A stretch of DNA of 64,000 nucleotides from an uncultured Siphonobacter sp. (GCA_913775095.1 CAJYIW010000001.1:1-64000); one strand, 5' to 3'; counted from the first letter of the stretch, positions 9,342 through 16,452 are shown. Numbers and translations are program-made. The notes: a model not told the origin generated them from the sequence alone.

Positions 9342-9360
9342 TTTACAAACAGTTTGTAAA
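9342..9360. promoter_or_regulatory. Repressor operator O1
   Basis: TTTACAAAC and GTTTGTAAA form a perfect 9-bp inverted repeat around a single base. It covers the -33 element of the rightward early promoter and lies 27 bases from the CI start codon. Confidence 0.8.
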
Positions 9361-9385
9361 ATGCAAACTGTTTGTATTATGTTTG
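9353..9385 (+). promoter_or_regulatory. Rightward early promoter (PR-like)
   Basis: TTTG at 9353-9356 and TATGTTTG at 9378-9385 are separated by 21 bp, matching the Bacteroidota TTTG/TAnnTTTG promoter pattern. O1 covers the -33 element and O2 fills the spacer, so repressor binding would block it. Confidence 0.75.
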
Positions 9386-9388
9386 TAA
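9362..9388. promoter_or_regulatory. Repressor operators O2 and half-site O3
   Basis: TGCAAAC-T-GTTTGTA at 9362-9376 repeats the O1 pattern with one mismatch, and a further half-site GTTTGTAA follows at 9381-9388. With O1 this gives two operators and a half-site between the two divergent operons. Confidence 0.7.
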
Positions 9389-9427
9389 CACATTTAAGGC
9401 TAAACGAAAGCTAAATATAAACGAAAT

Positions 9428-9709
9428 ATGACAGCGAATGGCGAAAAAATAGGTCAGGCGGGCGAAAACCTCCACCCAAAGCTTGTGTGGCTGACGGAAT
9501 ACCGGAAGCTGGATGATAAGGACAAGCGGGTATTTCGTGATCGGCTATGCGAAGTAACGGTCAACGGACAACGTATAACCGAACCTCGTATTAAGAAATG
9601 GTTGGAGCAGAGTAACACTCCTTCAATAGATGAAGCGAAGGCAATTATAGAGGAGCTGAATAAGCTCAATCAGGAGATCAAAGATTTACCAAAATTATTA
9701 CAGGCATGA
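9428..9709 (+). CDS. First gene of the early operon, unknown (possibly Cro-like)
   Basis: This 93-residue protein has no motif I can name securely. The stretch around ITEPRIKKWLEQSNTPSIDEAKAIIEELNKL could form a helical DNA-binding unit, and the position directly after the operators is where Cro-type regulators sit. The ATG is 42 bases downstream of the proposed -7 element. Its stop overlaps the next start (ATGA). Confidence 0.7.
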   Translation: MTANGEKIGQAGENLHPKLVWLTEYRKLDDKDKRVFRDRLCEVTVNGQRITEPRIKKWLEQSNTPSIDEAKAIIEELNKLNQEIKDLPKLLQA

Positions 9710-10041
9710 GTCTTCCGGTTCAGATCATCACGCTACAGCCTCAGGAATTGGCAAACATGCTCACCCAGGCGGCCCACACGGCAATAAGTCAATACAAAAT
9801 AGAACATCCTGATAAAGCGAATCAGGAAGTGTTCACGGTAGAAGAGGCGGCGGAGTACCTGCGGTTTATTTCCAAATCTGGAAAGCCCAACCCCAAAGCC
9901 ATTCACTCGCTACGAAAAGAAGGCAAGCTAAAGTCGGTCGTCGATCACGGGATCATCCGGATTACCATCGAGCAGATTAACGAATACCTCCACGAGTACG
10001 GGCCAATAAAAAACCCACTTTCCAGAGGCCAGCGGGTTTAA
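9706..10041 (+). CDS. Excisionase-like HTH_17 protein
   Basis: This is a 111-residue protein. Its C-terminal half reads as the winged helix of excisionase/MerR-like HTH_17 domains: VFTVEEAAEYLRF, then AIHSLRKEGKLKSVVDHGIIRITIEQINEYL. In phages such proteins act as recombination directionality factors or small regulators. It is coupled by ATGA to the gene before it. The integrase lies at the other end of the prophage, so an excisionase role is plausible but unproven. Confidence 0.7.
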   Translation: MSLPVQIITLQPQELANMLTQAAHTAISQYKIEHPDKANQEVFTVEEAAEYLRFISKSGKPNPKAIHSLRKEGKLKSVVDHGIIRITIEQINEYLHEYGPIKNPLSRGQRV

Positions 10042-10046
10042 AGAAT

Positions 10047-10066
10047 TTTTAATCAAATTATATATA
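10047..10066 (+). repeat. Leader repeat, copy 1
   Basis: TTTTAATCAAATTATATATA precedes the ATG at 10078 by 11 bases. It is one of three nearly identical leaders (see 10631 and 15839), differing at one base from the other two. Confidence 0.6.
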
Positions 10067-10077
10067 ACTGCAAAAGT

Positions 10078-10485
10078 ATGAATGCTCCAGTAAGAAACAA
10101 ATTAATCAACAGTTTACAGGTCTCTGCTCAGGCTTGGGCTGAGGGTCTGCGTGAGTTCTGGCAGGAAAAAGGAATCGAAGCCGAGATCGGCGGGTTCAAT
10201 GTCGATTTCAACGAAAAGCAGTGCAAAGCAGATGTCTCATTATTTGTGTATCTGACCGACAATGATCATCCCGAGCAAACCGAAGCGGGCTGGATTAAAA
10301 TCTTCGTCAATGCTCAGAACGCTACCGAGGACCCCAGCGATATGTTCGAGCTGGTGGTCAGTGCCTCGGCTCAGTTGGATGGTGTATACGATCTACTGGA
10401 AGATAAAGTTGCTCAGCAAATCAAAGCCATCGAGCAAAGCTTCAAGGATCTGGAATCGCACAACGACTTCCACCGATGGAACTAG
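10078..10485 (+). CDS. Hypothetical early phage protein
   Basis: This acidic 135-residue protein alternates predicted helix and strand (AWAEGLREFWQEKGIEAEIGGF; ADVSLFVYLTD; AGWIKIFVNA; long C-terminal helix with KAIEQSFKDLES). I do not recognise the family. It follows the first copy of the repeated leader. A 46-residue membrane protein begins within its last codons. Confidence 0.65.
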   Translation: MNAPVRNKLINSLQVSAQAWAEGLREFWQEKGIEAEIGGFNVDFNEKQCKADVSLFVYLTDNDHPEQTEAGWIKIFVNAQNATEDPSDMFELVVSASAQLDGVYDLLEDKVAQQIKAIEQSFKDLESHNDFHRWN

Positions 10486-10616
10486 CTATACCTCTGTTAA
10501 TCATCGCGGGTCTGTCTCTGCTCCTCTACATTAATGTAAATCGACGCAAAAACGACCCTCCCGGATTCAATGAGTTCTTGAAATCCATCCGTCAGCAGAA
10601 CAGACGGCTTCGTTAA
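10476..10616 (+). CDS. Tiny membrane protein, 46 residues
   Basis: An ATG in another frame near the end of the preceding gene opens a 46-codon frame: one hydrophobic helix (LAIPLLIIAGLSLLLYI), then a basic tail (NVNRRKNDPPGF...RRLR). The 10-bp overlap, good use of the intergenic space and the single-helix design support a real gene. Function unknown; similar small proteins occur at 12833 and 15863. Confidence 0.6.
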   Translation: MELAIPLLIIAGLSLLLYINVNRRKNDPPGFNEFLKSIRQQNRRLR

Positions 10617-10630
10617 TCACCGCATTTCCA

Positions 10631-10650
10631 TTTTAATCAAATCATATATA
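10631..10650 (+). repeat. Leader repeat, copy 2
   Basis: TTTTAATCAAATCATATATA lies four bases before the ATG at 10655 and is identical over 20 bases to the copy at 15839-15858. Confidence 0.6.
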
Positions 10651-10654
10651 TCCA

Positions 10655-11149
10655 ATGAAAGATTCAATCACTTCCGCAGAAGCAACCGAAGTACAAGCTG
10701 TTGAAAGTACTGAACTGGCTACCTCAAACAATGGATTAGGTATTGTGTTGCCTACCATTGACCTGATGGCGGGTGAGGTGCCTGATTTGTCAGAGCATAC
10801 CGCACTTCCTTTCGATCTAAGTTCAGAGTACTGGACTCCAGAAACTCCCGGCGAAAAACGTCGCGTCATTTACTTCGAAACTAAAGTGGATTACGTACCG
10901 GATCAACAGAACCCCGGCAGTGTGATTGCTCTGCCCTGCGTTCACTTCGTTGAACCCGTTGCCGAGGGAGCTAAGCAAATTCGTAATGGGTCGAAACGTT
11001 TAGTGGCCGCCATTGAAAACGCTATCGCTAATGGTCTGGTAAAGCAGGGTACACCGCTGGAAATTACCTATCTGGGTAAGAAACGCAATAAAACCAATGC
11101 TCTGATGTCTGACATCTGGTCTATCAAACCTCTGCTCCTTCATATCTAA
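10655..11149 (+). CDS. Possible single-stranded DNA-binding protein of the recombination module
   Basis: This 164-residue protein has a disordered N-terminus of about 35 residues and then a beta-rich domain (RRVIYFETKVDYVPDQQNPGSVIALPCVHFVEP). It ends TPLEITYLGKKRNKTNALMSDIWSIKPL, a pattern I associate with phage OB-fold ssDNA-binding or annealing partners. It sits directly before the RecE-like exonuclease, which suits a recombination role. The assignment is by pattern and context only. Confidence 0.6.
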   Translation: MKDSITSAEATEVQAVESTELATSNNGLGIVLPTIDLMAGEVPDLSEHTALPFDLSSEYWTPETPGEKRRVIYFETKVDYVPDQQNPGSVIALPCVHFVEPVAEGAKQIRNGSKRLVAAIENAIANGLVKQGTPLEITYLGKKRNKTNALMSDIWSIKPLLLHI

Positions 11150-11155
11150 TCATTC

Positions 11156-11226
11156 GGCCCCGACTGTTTACAGGTAGGGGAATGTGCTCTTTTGATCTGC
11201 TTTGCGGGTCGTAAAGAGTCGGGGCC
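11156..11226 (+). other. Long stem-loop in the exonuclease leader
   Basis: GGCCCCGACT at 11156-11165 pairs perfectly with 11217-11226, and the pairing extends to a 16-bp stem with one mismatch (11156-11171 with 11211-11226) around a 39-base loop. It ends 16 bases before the exonuclease ATG at 11243. There is no T tract, so it is not a standard terminator; translational or RNA-stability control is possible. Confidence 0.6.
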
Positions 11227-11242
11227 AAACCTCTTCGCTTCA

Positions 11243-12439
11243 ATGGAAACTTCTGCTACTCCCGATTTCTCTAATATCCTTGCTCACCTGGCTACGGCTG
11301 AGGTTCAGGAAAAAGAACTCAACCCGTACCGTTTAGGTGGTGGTGAATACACCGACATCACCGATTTCATCATCGGCTTGAAAACAATGGCGGGTAATGA
11401 GACGCTGGTACTCGATCCGGCGAACCTTTGCCGGAATGGTCTGGCGGTCGCTGACGAAATGGAGCATTACCTGCAAACCAAGTCGACCTCCAGCTCAGCT
11501 CTGAAACAGGTCATGAAAACGCCTCTTCATTACTGGTGTTACCTGAACGAGCCAATTACTCGTCCCGAGAAAAAAGCCTTTGATTTAGGTACGTTCATCC
11601 ATCAGGCTTTTTTGGAGCCTGACAAGTTCGATGAATTGGTAGTGGAGCCAAAAGCTTCGATGTCGTCGAATGAAGGATGTGATAAGCTGATAAAGTTTTG
11701 GGAGGAGCAACTTGGTAAAGTAGGTAAGAAGCAAAAAAAACCTTTGGTTTCTTATGCCCGTAGAGCCCTGAAACGTCGCGGCCTGAATCTTAAGAAAATC
11801 GACGGTAAGAAGGCGTATATCGAGGAACTGAGTAAACGGGCGGGTAAAATCTCAGTTGATAACGATTCTTACCTGAAGGCGAAGCTCATCCGTCGCCACT
11901 ATGAAACCTACGGCGGCGGCATTATCCCGGCCATCATGAAAGGGGCCATGCATGAAACCAGTTTTTACGGCGTGGATCCCGAGACCGGAATCAAAGTAAA
12001 GGTTCGTCCAGATGCGTTCAATCTGGAGGAGAACATCGGGGCGAACGTGGTTATCTCTTTCAAAACTACCTCCGCGGAGTCCGTTAAGAAATTCCTCTAC
12101 GATTCTGCCAAGTTCGATTACCCCATGGCAGAGGCCATGTATCTGGACGTGATGCAGAATGTAACGGGCCGGAAGTTTACTGGCGTATTCTGTGTCGCTC
12201 TTCAAACTTGTGCCCCATACCTGCCCATGCTGGTGTATTATCCGGAGGAGGTTCTGGCGGCTGGTCGGTATCGCTACCGGATGGCTATGCAAACCCTGAA
12301 AGATATTCTGGATACGAAACACTTCCCAGGCTTTGATTCATTTGCTGAGGAGGGTCACTTAGGTATTATCTCCGCCGATATGCCAGAATGGTACCTGCGG
12401 GAATTACCTGCCATGCACATCGAAGGAGGGGAGGAGTAA
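11243..12439 (+). CDS. RecE/exonuclease VIII-like PD-(D/E)XK nuclease
   Basis: This 398-residue protein matches the phage RecE-like exonuclease family (DUF3799 type). An N-terminal segment reads STSSSALKQVMKTPLHYW...FDLGTFIHQAFLEP, as in RecE-type nucleases that degrade one strand of duplex ends. The catalytic region has KVRPDAF (Asp), VVISFKTT (the (D/E)XK-like strand, here S-F-K) and YPMAEAMYLDVMQ (the YxxQ-like helix). The start is ATG 11243, not the in-frame TTG at 11192, which lies inside the leader hairpin. The stop overlaps the next start (TAATG). Confidence 0.8.
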   Translation: METSATPDFSNILAHLATAEVQEKELNPYRLGGGEYTDITDFIIGLKTMAGNETLVLDPANLCRNGLAVADEMEHYLQTKSTSSSALKQVMKTPLHYWCYLNEPITRPEKKAFDLGTFIHQAFLEPDKFDELVVEPKASMSSNEGCDKLIKFWEEQLGKVGKKQKKPLVSYARRALKRRGLNLKKIDGKKAYIEELSKRAGKISVDNDSYLKAKLIRRHYETYGGGIIPAIMKGAMHETSFYGVDPETGIKVKVRPDAFNLEENIGANVVISFKTTSAESVKKFLYDSAKFDYPMAEAMYLDVMQNVTGRKFTGVFCVALQTCAPYLPMLVYYPEEVLAAGRYRYRMAMQTLKDILDTKHFPGFDSFAEEGHLGIISADMPEWYLRELPAMHIEGGEE

Positions 12440-12846
12440 TGACTATTGACGCAATTAAAGCCGCCACCGGAGCGGCCCAGAGTGAGAAGATTTTCGGCTT
12501 TGATCCTCCCGTTCCTCACCAGTGTAAGTTTTTCGATCAGGTTATTCAAGGAATAAAAGACTTCAATAATCATGTCAATGACGCTGAACGGGATTTGAAT
12601 AACGTAGAAGGCGGTGAGGATGCCCTTAGCTCAATTTACAGTGCTCAAAGCGAATGTTACGGGTTAACCGATAAGGTCGAAGATTTACGAAAAGCCATTG
12701 AAGGGGTTCGGGATTGGGGGCAGGCCTGGAAAGATCTGGCAAAGAAATTCGCTGAACTATTGCCCGATGAGGTGCTATGGGACAGCCTATCGGGTGACTT
12801 GAAGGGATTAGAAAAGGCTTTCACTGATATGTATGAAAAGGTTTAG
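12439..12846 (+). CDS. Hypothetical helical early protein
   Basis: This 135-residue, mostly helical protein follows the exonuclease with TAATG coupling and a clear purine-rich Shine-Dalgarno run (AAGGAGGGGAGGAG) just upstream, which fixes the start. The middle (FNNHVNDAERDLNNVEGGEDALSSIYSAQSECYGLTDKVEDLRKAI) looks like coiled coil. Function not recognised. Confidence 0.7.
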   Translation: MTIDAIKAATGAAQSEKIFGFDPPVPHQCKFFDQVIQGIKDFNNHVNDAERDLNNVEGGEDALSSIYSAQSECYGLTDKVEDLRKAIEGVRDWGQAWKDLAKKFAELLPDEVLWDSLSGDLKGLEKAFTDMYEKV

Positions 12847-13003
12847 GCGGTTCCTGAGAAGGCGAATACGGGCCTTCAAACAAGCTGATCCCTGGCTGGT
12901 TGCTACTCACCTCGTTATTCTGGCTTTCGTTTCTGGCTGGATTCAATTGATGATTCTTTTGGCTAACTACATTTTACAATACTTCAATTTTTTTTACTCA
13001 TGA
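12833..13003 (+). CDS. Tiny membrane protein, 56 residues
   Basis: A 57-codon frame starts inside the end of the previous gene and stops on an ATGA overlap with the next. It encodes a very basic N-terminus (KRFRRFLRRRIRAFKQ) and a hydrophobic segment (WLVATHLVILAFVSGWIQLMILLANYIL) forming one or two membrane helices. It fills the gap exactly and is coupled to the next gene, so I consider it real. Function unknown. Confidence 0.65.
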   Translation: MKRFRRFLRRRIRAFKQADPWLVATHLVILAFVSGWIQLMILLANYILQYFNFFYS

Positions 13004-13593
13004 CAGAAGAAAAAGAGTACGTCGAAATCAAGTACTTCTTTACGCAGGATGAGAAAAACAAACTCGCGTTTTCCCTTGCTGAACGGTCGGTAGAAAAGTC
13101 AGAGCTGGAGGAGGAAAAGAAAGCCAGTGCCAGTCAGTATAAAGCGAAAATCGACGGAGTGGCGGCCAATATCCATATTCTTTCCCGTCACATTAAAGAC
13201 GGCTGGGAGCATCGGAAAGTGTACGCCACTAAGCGTAAAAACCTGTTAGCTGGCATTTGGGAGTGGATCGATCCAGAAACGGGCGAAGTAATCAAATCGG
13301 AACGGCTGGTTGGAAAAGATATGCAGTTGTCGCTTGATGAACAGCGGGCCTATGAAGAACAGATGCGGCAGCAAAACGAGCCTATCGACGTAGAACCTGA
13401 TTCACAAGGTCCGTTTCTGCTCGGTAGTGGTGAACTCCCACCAGCTGATGAACCGGAAGAGCCTGGTCATATCGAGGATATCGAACATGAGGATGTTCAG
13501 GATGATGATCCGGAAGTTGACCCAGATCCACTCGACGATGAACAACCGGAGGAGAAGCCAAAGAAACCACGTGGCAGACCTCGCAGACAGTAG
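13000..13593 (+). CDS. Hypothetical protein with coiled coil and AT-hook-like tail
   Basis: The 197 residues fall into a charged helical N-terminal half (ERSVEKSELEEEKKASASQYKAKIDGVAANIHILSRHI), a central segment (GIWEWIDPETGEVIKSERL), a long acidic disordered stretch and a basic end, KKPRGRPRRQ. RGRPRR is an AT-hook-like minor-groove motif, so DNA binding is likely. It is the last gene before a terminator. Confidence 0.7.
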   Translation: MTEEKEYVEIKYFFTQDEKNKLAFSLAERSVEKSELEEEKKASASQYKAKIDGVAANIHILSRHIKDGWEHRKVYATKRKNLLAGIWEWIDPETGEVIKSERLVGKDMQLSLDEQRAYEEQMRQQNEPIDVEPDSQGPFLLGSGELPPADEPEEPGHIEDIEHEDVQDDDPEVDPDPLDDEQPEEKPKKPRGRPRRQ

Positions 13594-13610
13594 AGTAGTC
13601 AACGGTTTAT

Positions 13611-13650
13611 ACACTCGCTTCTGGCGATGCTTTTAGCGAGTGTTTTTTTC
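13611..13650 (+). terminator. Terminator after the recombination operon
   Basis: A 9-bp stem (13611-13619 with 13635-13643) is followed by seven T residues. Confidence 0.8.
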
Positions 13651-13706
13651 TAACCCAGATCACTAAGCTCAGTATCGTATAATAACAATCGTTAGCGGCA
13701 AGAGAC

Positions 13707-14642
13707 ATGAATGATTTTAGCGGAATATGGCTACCTGCGGAGATTCTCTTGTTAGAAGATTTGAACCTGACTGAAGTAGTGTTGCTTTCGGCAATCATTC
13801 CTTTGGCTTTGGGGCGGCCCTGCACGGCCGAGAATAAGCACTTGGCAAAGAAGGCTAAGGTATCGTCAACAACGGTTTCGCTGGCTATAAAATCGCTTTC
13901 GGAGAAGGGTTATTTATACATTGATGCGGGGCAAAAAAGGGGTAACGAAAGGCACATTTGGTTGTATTCGGACGGGGTTACCCTCTTTCAGAATTTGAAA
14001 GACCCCTCTTTAAGATTCTTAAAGACCCCCCTCTTTCAAAATGTTAAAGACCCTCTTTCAGATTCTTATAGACCCTATTTAAAAAACTTAAAGAGCCTCT
14101 TTAAGAATTTTAAAGAGTTAAATAAGGTAGAAAGCAAAATAGAAAACAAAGTACCTACCAACCAACCAAACGCGGCGGTTGAAAATTTTGAAAACGGTGA
14201 AGCGAAAAACGATGATTTCGAAGCGGAAGTTTTTCAAAATGAACCCCCGGTTGCGGCGGCCCCCCAACTGCCAGAAGTATGGCAACGGGTTAGCGACGAA
14301 ATCAGCTCCAACGACATGTGCAAGATTATGGCCATGCGAGGAGTAAAGGCCAACAACCTGCTTGACGTTTACCCCGAGTTTTCAAATGTGCTTAGTGAAT
14401 TCATCGAGGGAGAGCGGTTGAAGAGTCAGGTTCCCCGCTGGAAAGATGACAACGACATGAAATCGAATTTTCGGGATTGGCTGAAAACCTACCTCCCCAA
14501 AAAACGAGAACAAATTGACAGCAAAGGCAATGGGACTAGTATCAAAAGTTTTACAAGAAAAGCTGGGTTTGAAGCCCGTACAACGGGACTTAAGCCCCCC
14601 GGTGTACCACCAGCACCGACCAAAGGGTTTGGCAAGTTATGA
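13707..14642 (+). CDS. Replication initiator with winged-helix domain; contains iterons
   Basis: This 311-residue protein resembles phage O/DnaD-type initiators. Residues about 10-90 form a winged helix (LNLTEVVLLSAIIPLA...NKHLAKKAKVSSTTVSLAIKSLSEKGYLYIDAG...RHIWLY). A low-complexity middle (LFQNLKDPSLRFLKTPLFQN...) is encoded by six tandem DNA repeats, and a C-terminal domain (VWQRVSDEISS...FRDWLKTYLPKKRE) could contact the loader. The repeats are iteron-like, as in the lambda O gene. The next gene starts inside its C-terminus. Confidence 0.8.
   Translation: MNDFSGIWLPAEILLLEDLNLTEVVLLSAIIPLALGRPCTAENKHLAKKAKVSSTTVSLAIKSLSEKGYLYIDAGQKRGNERHIWLYSDGVTLFQNLKDPSLRFLKTPLFQNVKDPLSDSYRPYLKNLKSLFKNFKELNKVESKIENKVPTNQPNAAVENFENGEAKNDDFEAEVFQNEPPVAAAPQLPEVWQRVSDEISSNDMCKIMAMRGVKANNLLDVYPEFSNVLSEFIEGERLKSQVPRWKDDNDMKSNFRDWLKTYLPKKREQIDSKGNGTSIKSFTRKAGFEARTTGLKPPGVPPAPTKGFGKL
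13981..14116 (+). repeat. Six tandem iterons, putative replication origin
   Basis: Six direct repeats of 22-25 bp start at 13981, 14003, 14026, 14051, 14073 and 14095. The consensus is CCCTCTTTNAGAATNTTAAAGA, and each unit is itself an imperfect inverted repeat (CTTTnAG ... TTAAAG). Unit length is not a multiple of three, so the DNA rather than the protein is likely conserved. An AT-rich stretch follows (about 14117-14160), as in lambdoid origins. Confidence 0.75.
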
Positions 14643-15456
14643 GCCGATTGAAGCAAAGGACGTGACAATAGACCAGGGCGACCGCTACATTTTCATCGTT
14701 GTGAAGTCGAGAATGAAAGACCTGTTTCAAACGCACGATTACCTGACGGCCATGAAAGAGATTCTATCAGCGGCACGAAAAGAGAAAGCGGCCCTGATTA
14801 ATCGGCAGAATTACGCAGCGTATTGTTTTCGGCAAGTCCAGTACCCTCACGTAACCGCCGAAGCTTACTTCAAGTGGATTCAGCAGAATGCCAGAGCGGG
14901 CGGCAGGCCGTTGATCATCAACGAAAAAAACAAGGACATCATTAAAGCCCTGGCCTTGTATTTCACCAAAGATGAACGGGCCGAAGGATACGGGTTGGAT
15001 CTGGATAAAGGGCTTTTGATTTTCGGGAGCATCGGTTGCGGAAAAACATTCACCATGAAAGCCTTTCGCACTAATCCGACCGCTTCGTTTTTGCTGGTTC
15101 CCTGCTCTGAGATTTCAAACGCATTTACGCACGATGGGGTCGAAGCTTTAGAAAAGTACGGAAGTCCCGCCAAAGGCAAACCGAGCATTTTCAACGGGGA
15201 TAAGGAGTACGGCTGGTGCTTTGATGATTTGGGTACAGAAGAAATGTCATCCAGCTACGGCAATCGTCGAAATGTAATGGCGGAGGTGATTCAGAAGGTG
15301 TACAACCGCTCAGATTTAAAAGGAAGGATTCACATCACTACCAATCTGGAAGTGAATCAGATCGAAGCCATGTACGGGGAGCGGGTACGAAGCCGGATGC
15401 GGGAAATGTTCAACATCATTAATTTTCCCGAGGAGATCGGTGACTTACGAAAATGA
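14530..15456 (+). CDS. DnaC-like helicase loader (AAA+ ATPase)
   Basis: This 308-residue ATP-binding protein has Walker A GSIGCGKT (about residues 167-174) and Walker B WCFDDLG (about 229-235), then RIHITTNL and the arginine-rich RVRSRMREMF seen in DnaC/IstB-type loaders. It probably loads the host replicative helicase at the iteron origin. ATG 14530 is preferred over an in-frame TTG at 14515; both overlap the initiator gene by more than 110 bases in another frame. A GTG at 14662 would avoid the overlap and cannot be excluded. Confidence 0.85.
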   Translation: MGLVSKVLQEKLGLKPVQRDLSPPVYHQHRPKGLASYEPIEAKDVTIDQGDRYIFIVVKSRMKDLFQTHDYLTAMKEILSAARKEKAALINRQNYAAYCFRQVQYPHVTAEAYFKWIQQNARAGGRPLIINEKNKDIIKALALYFTKDERAEGYGLDLDKGLLIFGSIGCGKTFTMKAFRTNPTASFLLVPCSEISNAFTHDGVEALEKYGSPAKGKPSIFNGDKEYGWCFDDLGTEEMSSSYGNRRNVMAEVIQKVYNRSDLKGRIHITTNLEVNQIEAMYGERVRSRMREMFNIINFPEEIGDLRK

Positions 15457-15821
15457 CCACTACCATCACCATCATGGAGGTTATCCCGGGTCTGAATGGC
15501 CCCAAAGGTTTGAAACGGGAACACCACCATGCCTACAAAAAGCGGCGGGACAAATACCAGTGGACAGCGGCCTCTCAAACTCGAAACAAGCATCCCGGTA
15601 AAGTAAAGTTCATTCTTACCCGCTACACGATTGGGCCTGAAATGGATTACGAAAACCTCACGGCAACGGGCAAATGCTTAACGGATGCTATCGTAAGGGC
15701 AGGAATCATTAAGGACGATTCGCCGAAAATTATCGTATCCCGGGATTATCAGAATGTCAAAATTTCGCGTAAAGAAGCTCATCAGCAGAAAACTACAATC
15801 ACGCTGATTGATGCTGAGTAA
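15453..15821 (+). CDS. RusA-like Holliday junction resolvase
   Basis: The 122-residue protein has the RusA layout: a basic N-terminal part, then MDYENLTATGKCLTDAIVRAGIIKDDSPKIIV, where the early Asp and the DDS pair are the metal-binding acidic residues of the family. RusA resolvases cut four-way junctions formed during phage recombination and replication. It is coupled to the loader gene by ATGA. Confidence 0.75.
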   Translation: MTTTITIMEVIPGLNGPKGLKREHHHAYKKRRDKYQWTAASQTRNKHPGKVKFILTRYTIGPEMDYENLTATGKCLTDAIVRAGIIKDDSPKIIVSRDYQNVKISRKEAHQQKTTITLIDAE

Positions 15822-15838
15822 CAGTAACTGAGTACCCT

Positions 15839-15858
15839 TTTTAATCAAATCATATATA
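15839..15858 (+). repeat. Leader repeat, copy 3
   Basis: TTTTAATCAAATCATATATA precedes the ATG at 15863 by four bases, the same spacing and sequence as copy 2 at 10631-10650. Confidence 0.6.
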
Positions 15859-15862
15859 ATCT

Positions 15863-15976
15863 ATGAAACCTATGATTCTGGCTCTACAGTCCATCTCTGG
15901 ACTCGGTGGGGCGTGTGTCTTCGCTTTTTATTTCAAGTTCTGCACGGAACGTTTCGGGAAAGGAGGTCAGCAGTGA
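15863..15976 (+). CDS. Tiny membrane protein, 37 residues
   Basis: This is a 38-codon frame with one hydrophobic helix (MILALQSISGLGGACVFAFYF) and a basic tail. It starts four bases after leader repeat copy 3 and its stop overlaps the GTG of the next gene, which argues for a real, coupled gene. Function unknown. Confidence 0.6.
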   Translation: MKPMILALQSISGLGGACVFAFYFKFCTERFGKGGQQ

Positions 15977-16452
15977 AAAAGAGCAAATTCATCAAAACCC
16001 CTAAGAAGGTAACGCTCCAACCCGCTCAGTACGGACGTCCGTTGAACGCTGAGGAAACCGGGCTTTCGCTGGTTACATCGGCCTCCGTTCATTACCTAAT
16101 TCAGTGCCTGGATAAGCTGAAAGAAACCACTCTGTTTTCGGGCCCACTCAAGTACAAAGCCAACATGTTCCAGGAAGAGCTGCTTCGGCATGCCAAAGTA
16201 ACGGTCTGGGATGTTTCTGCAGGTGAGGGGGTGGATACGTACTCAGCCATGGAGCAAATGGAAGGTATTTCCATGATGTTTCATAACCTGCTCATGACGT
16301 GTATGGCGATTGGTAGTCTGCACCCTGGCCAACACTCGCTTTTCTGGCTGGCGATGAATAAAGAGTTCATTGCTTACAAAATGCCCATTGCCATCGGCCC
16401 TGATGGGTATATCCAGTACATCGACGAAAAGAAGGAAGGGGGTGAGGTATGA
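15973..16452 (+). CDS. Hypothetical early phage protein, GTG start
   Basis: This 159-residue protein begins at GTG 15973, seven bases after a perfect AAAGGAGG Shine-Dalgarno sequence; the open frame runs further up but lacks such a site. It is mainly helical (HYLIQCLDKLKETTLF; MEQMEGISMMFHNLLMTCMAIG) with a short C-terminal strand pair (MPIAIGPDGYIQYIDEKKEGG). Family not recognised. It is the last gene of the backbone before the AT-rich cassette. Confidence 0.7.
   Translation: MKKSKFIKTPKKVTLQPAQYGRPLNAEETGLSLVTSASVHYLIQCLDKLKETTLFSGPLKYKANMFQEELLRHAKVTVWDVSAGEGVDTYSAMEQMEGISMMFHNLLMTCMAIGSLHPGQHSLFWLAMNKEFIAYKMPIAIGPDGYIQYIDEKKEGGEV

Noticed and set aside
11156-11227. tRNA-like element: a 7-bp acceptor-like stem, about 72 bases, and a central CTTTTGA that could be an anticodon loop
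   Set aside because: No T-arm with TTC-type loop and no proper D or anticodon stems; the pairing runs as one long hairpin instead.
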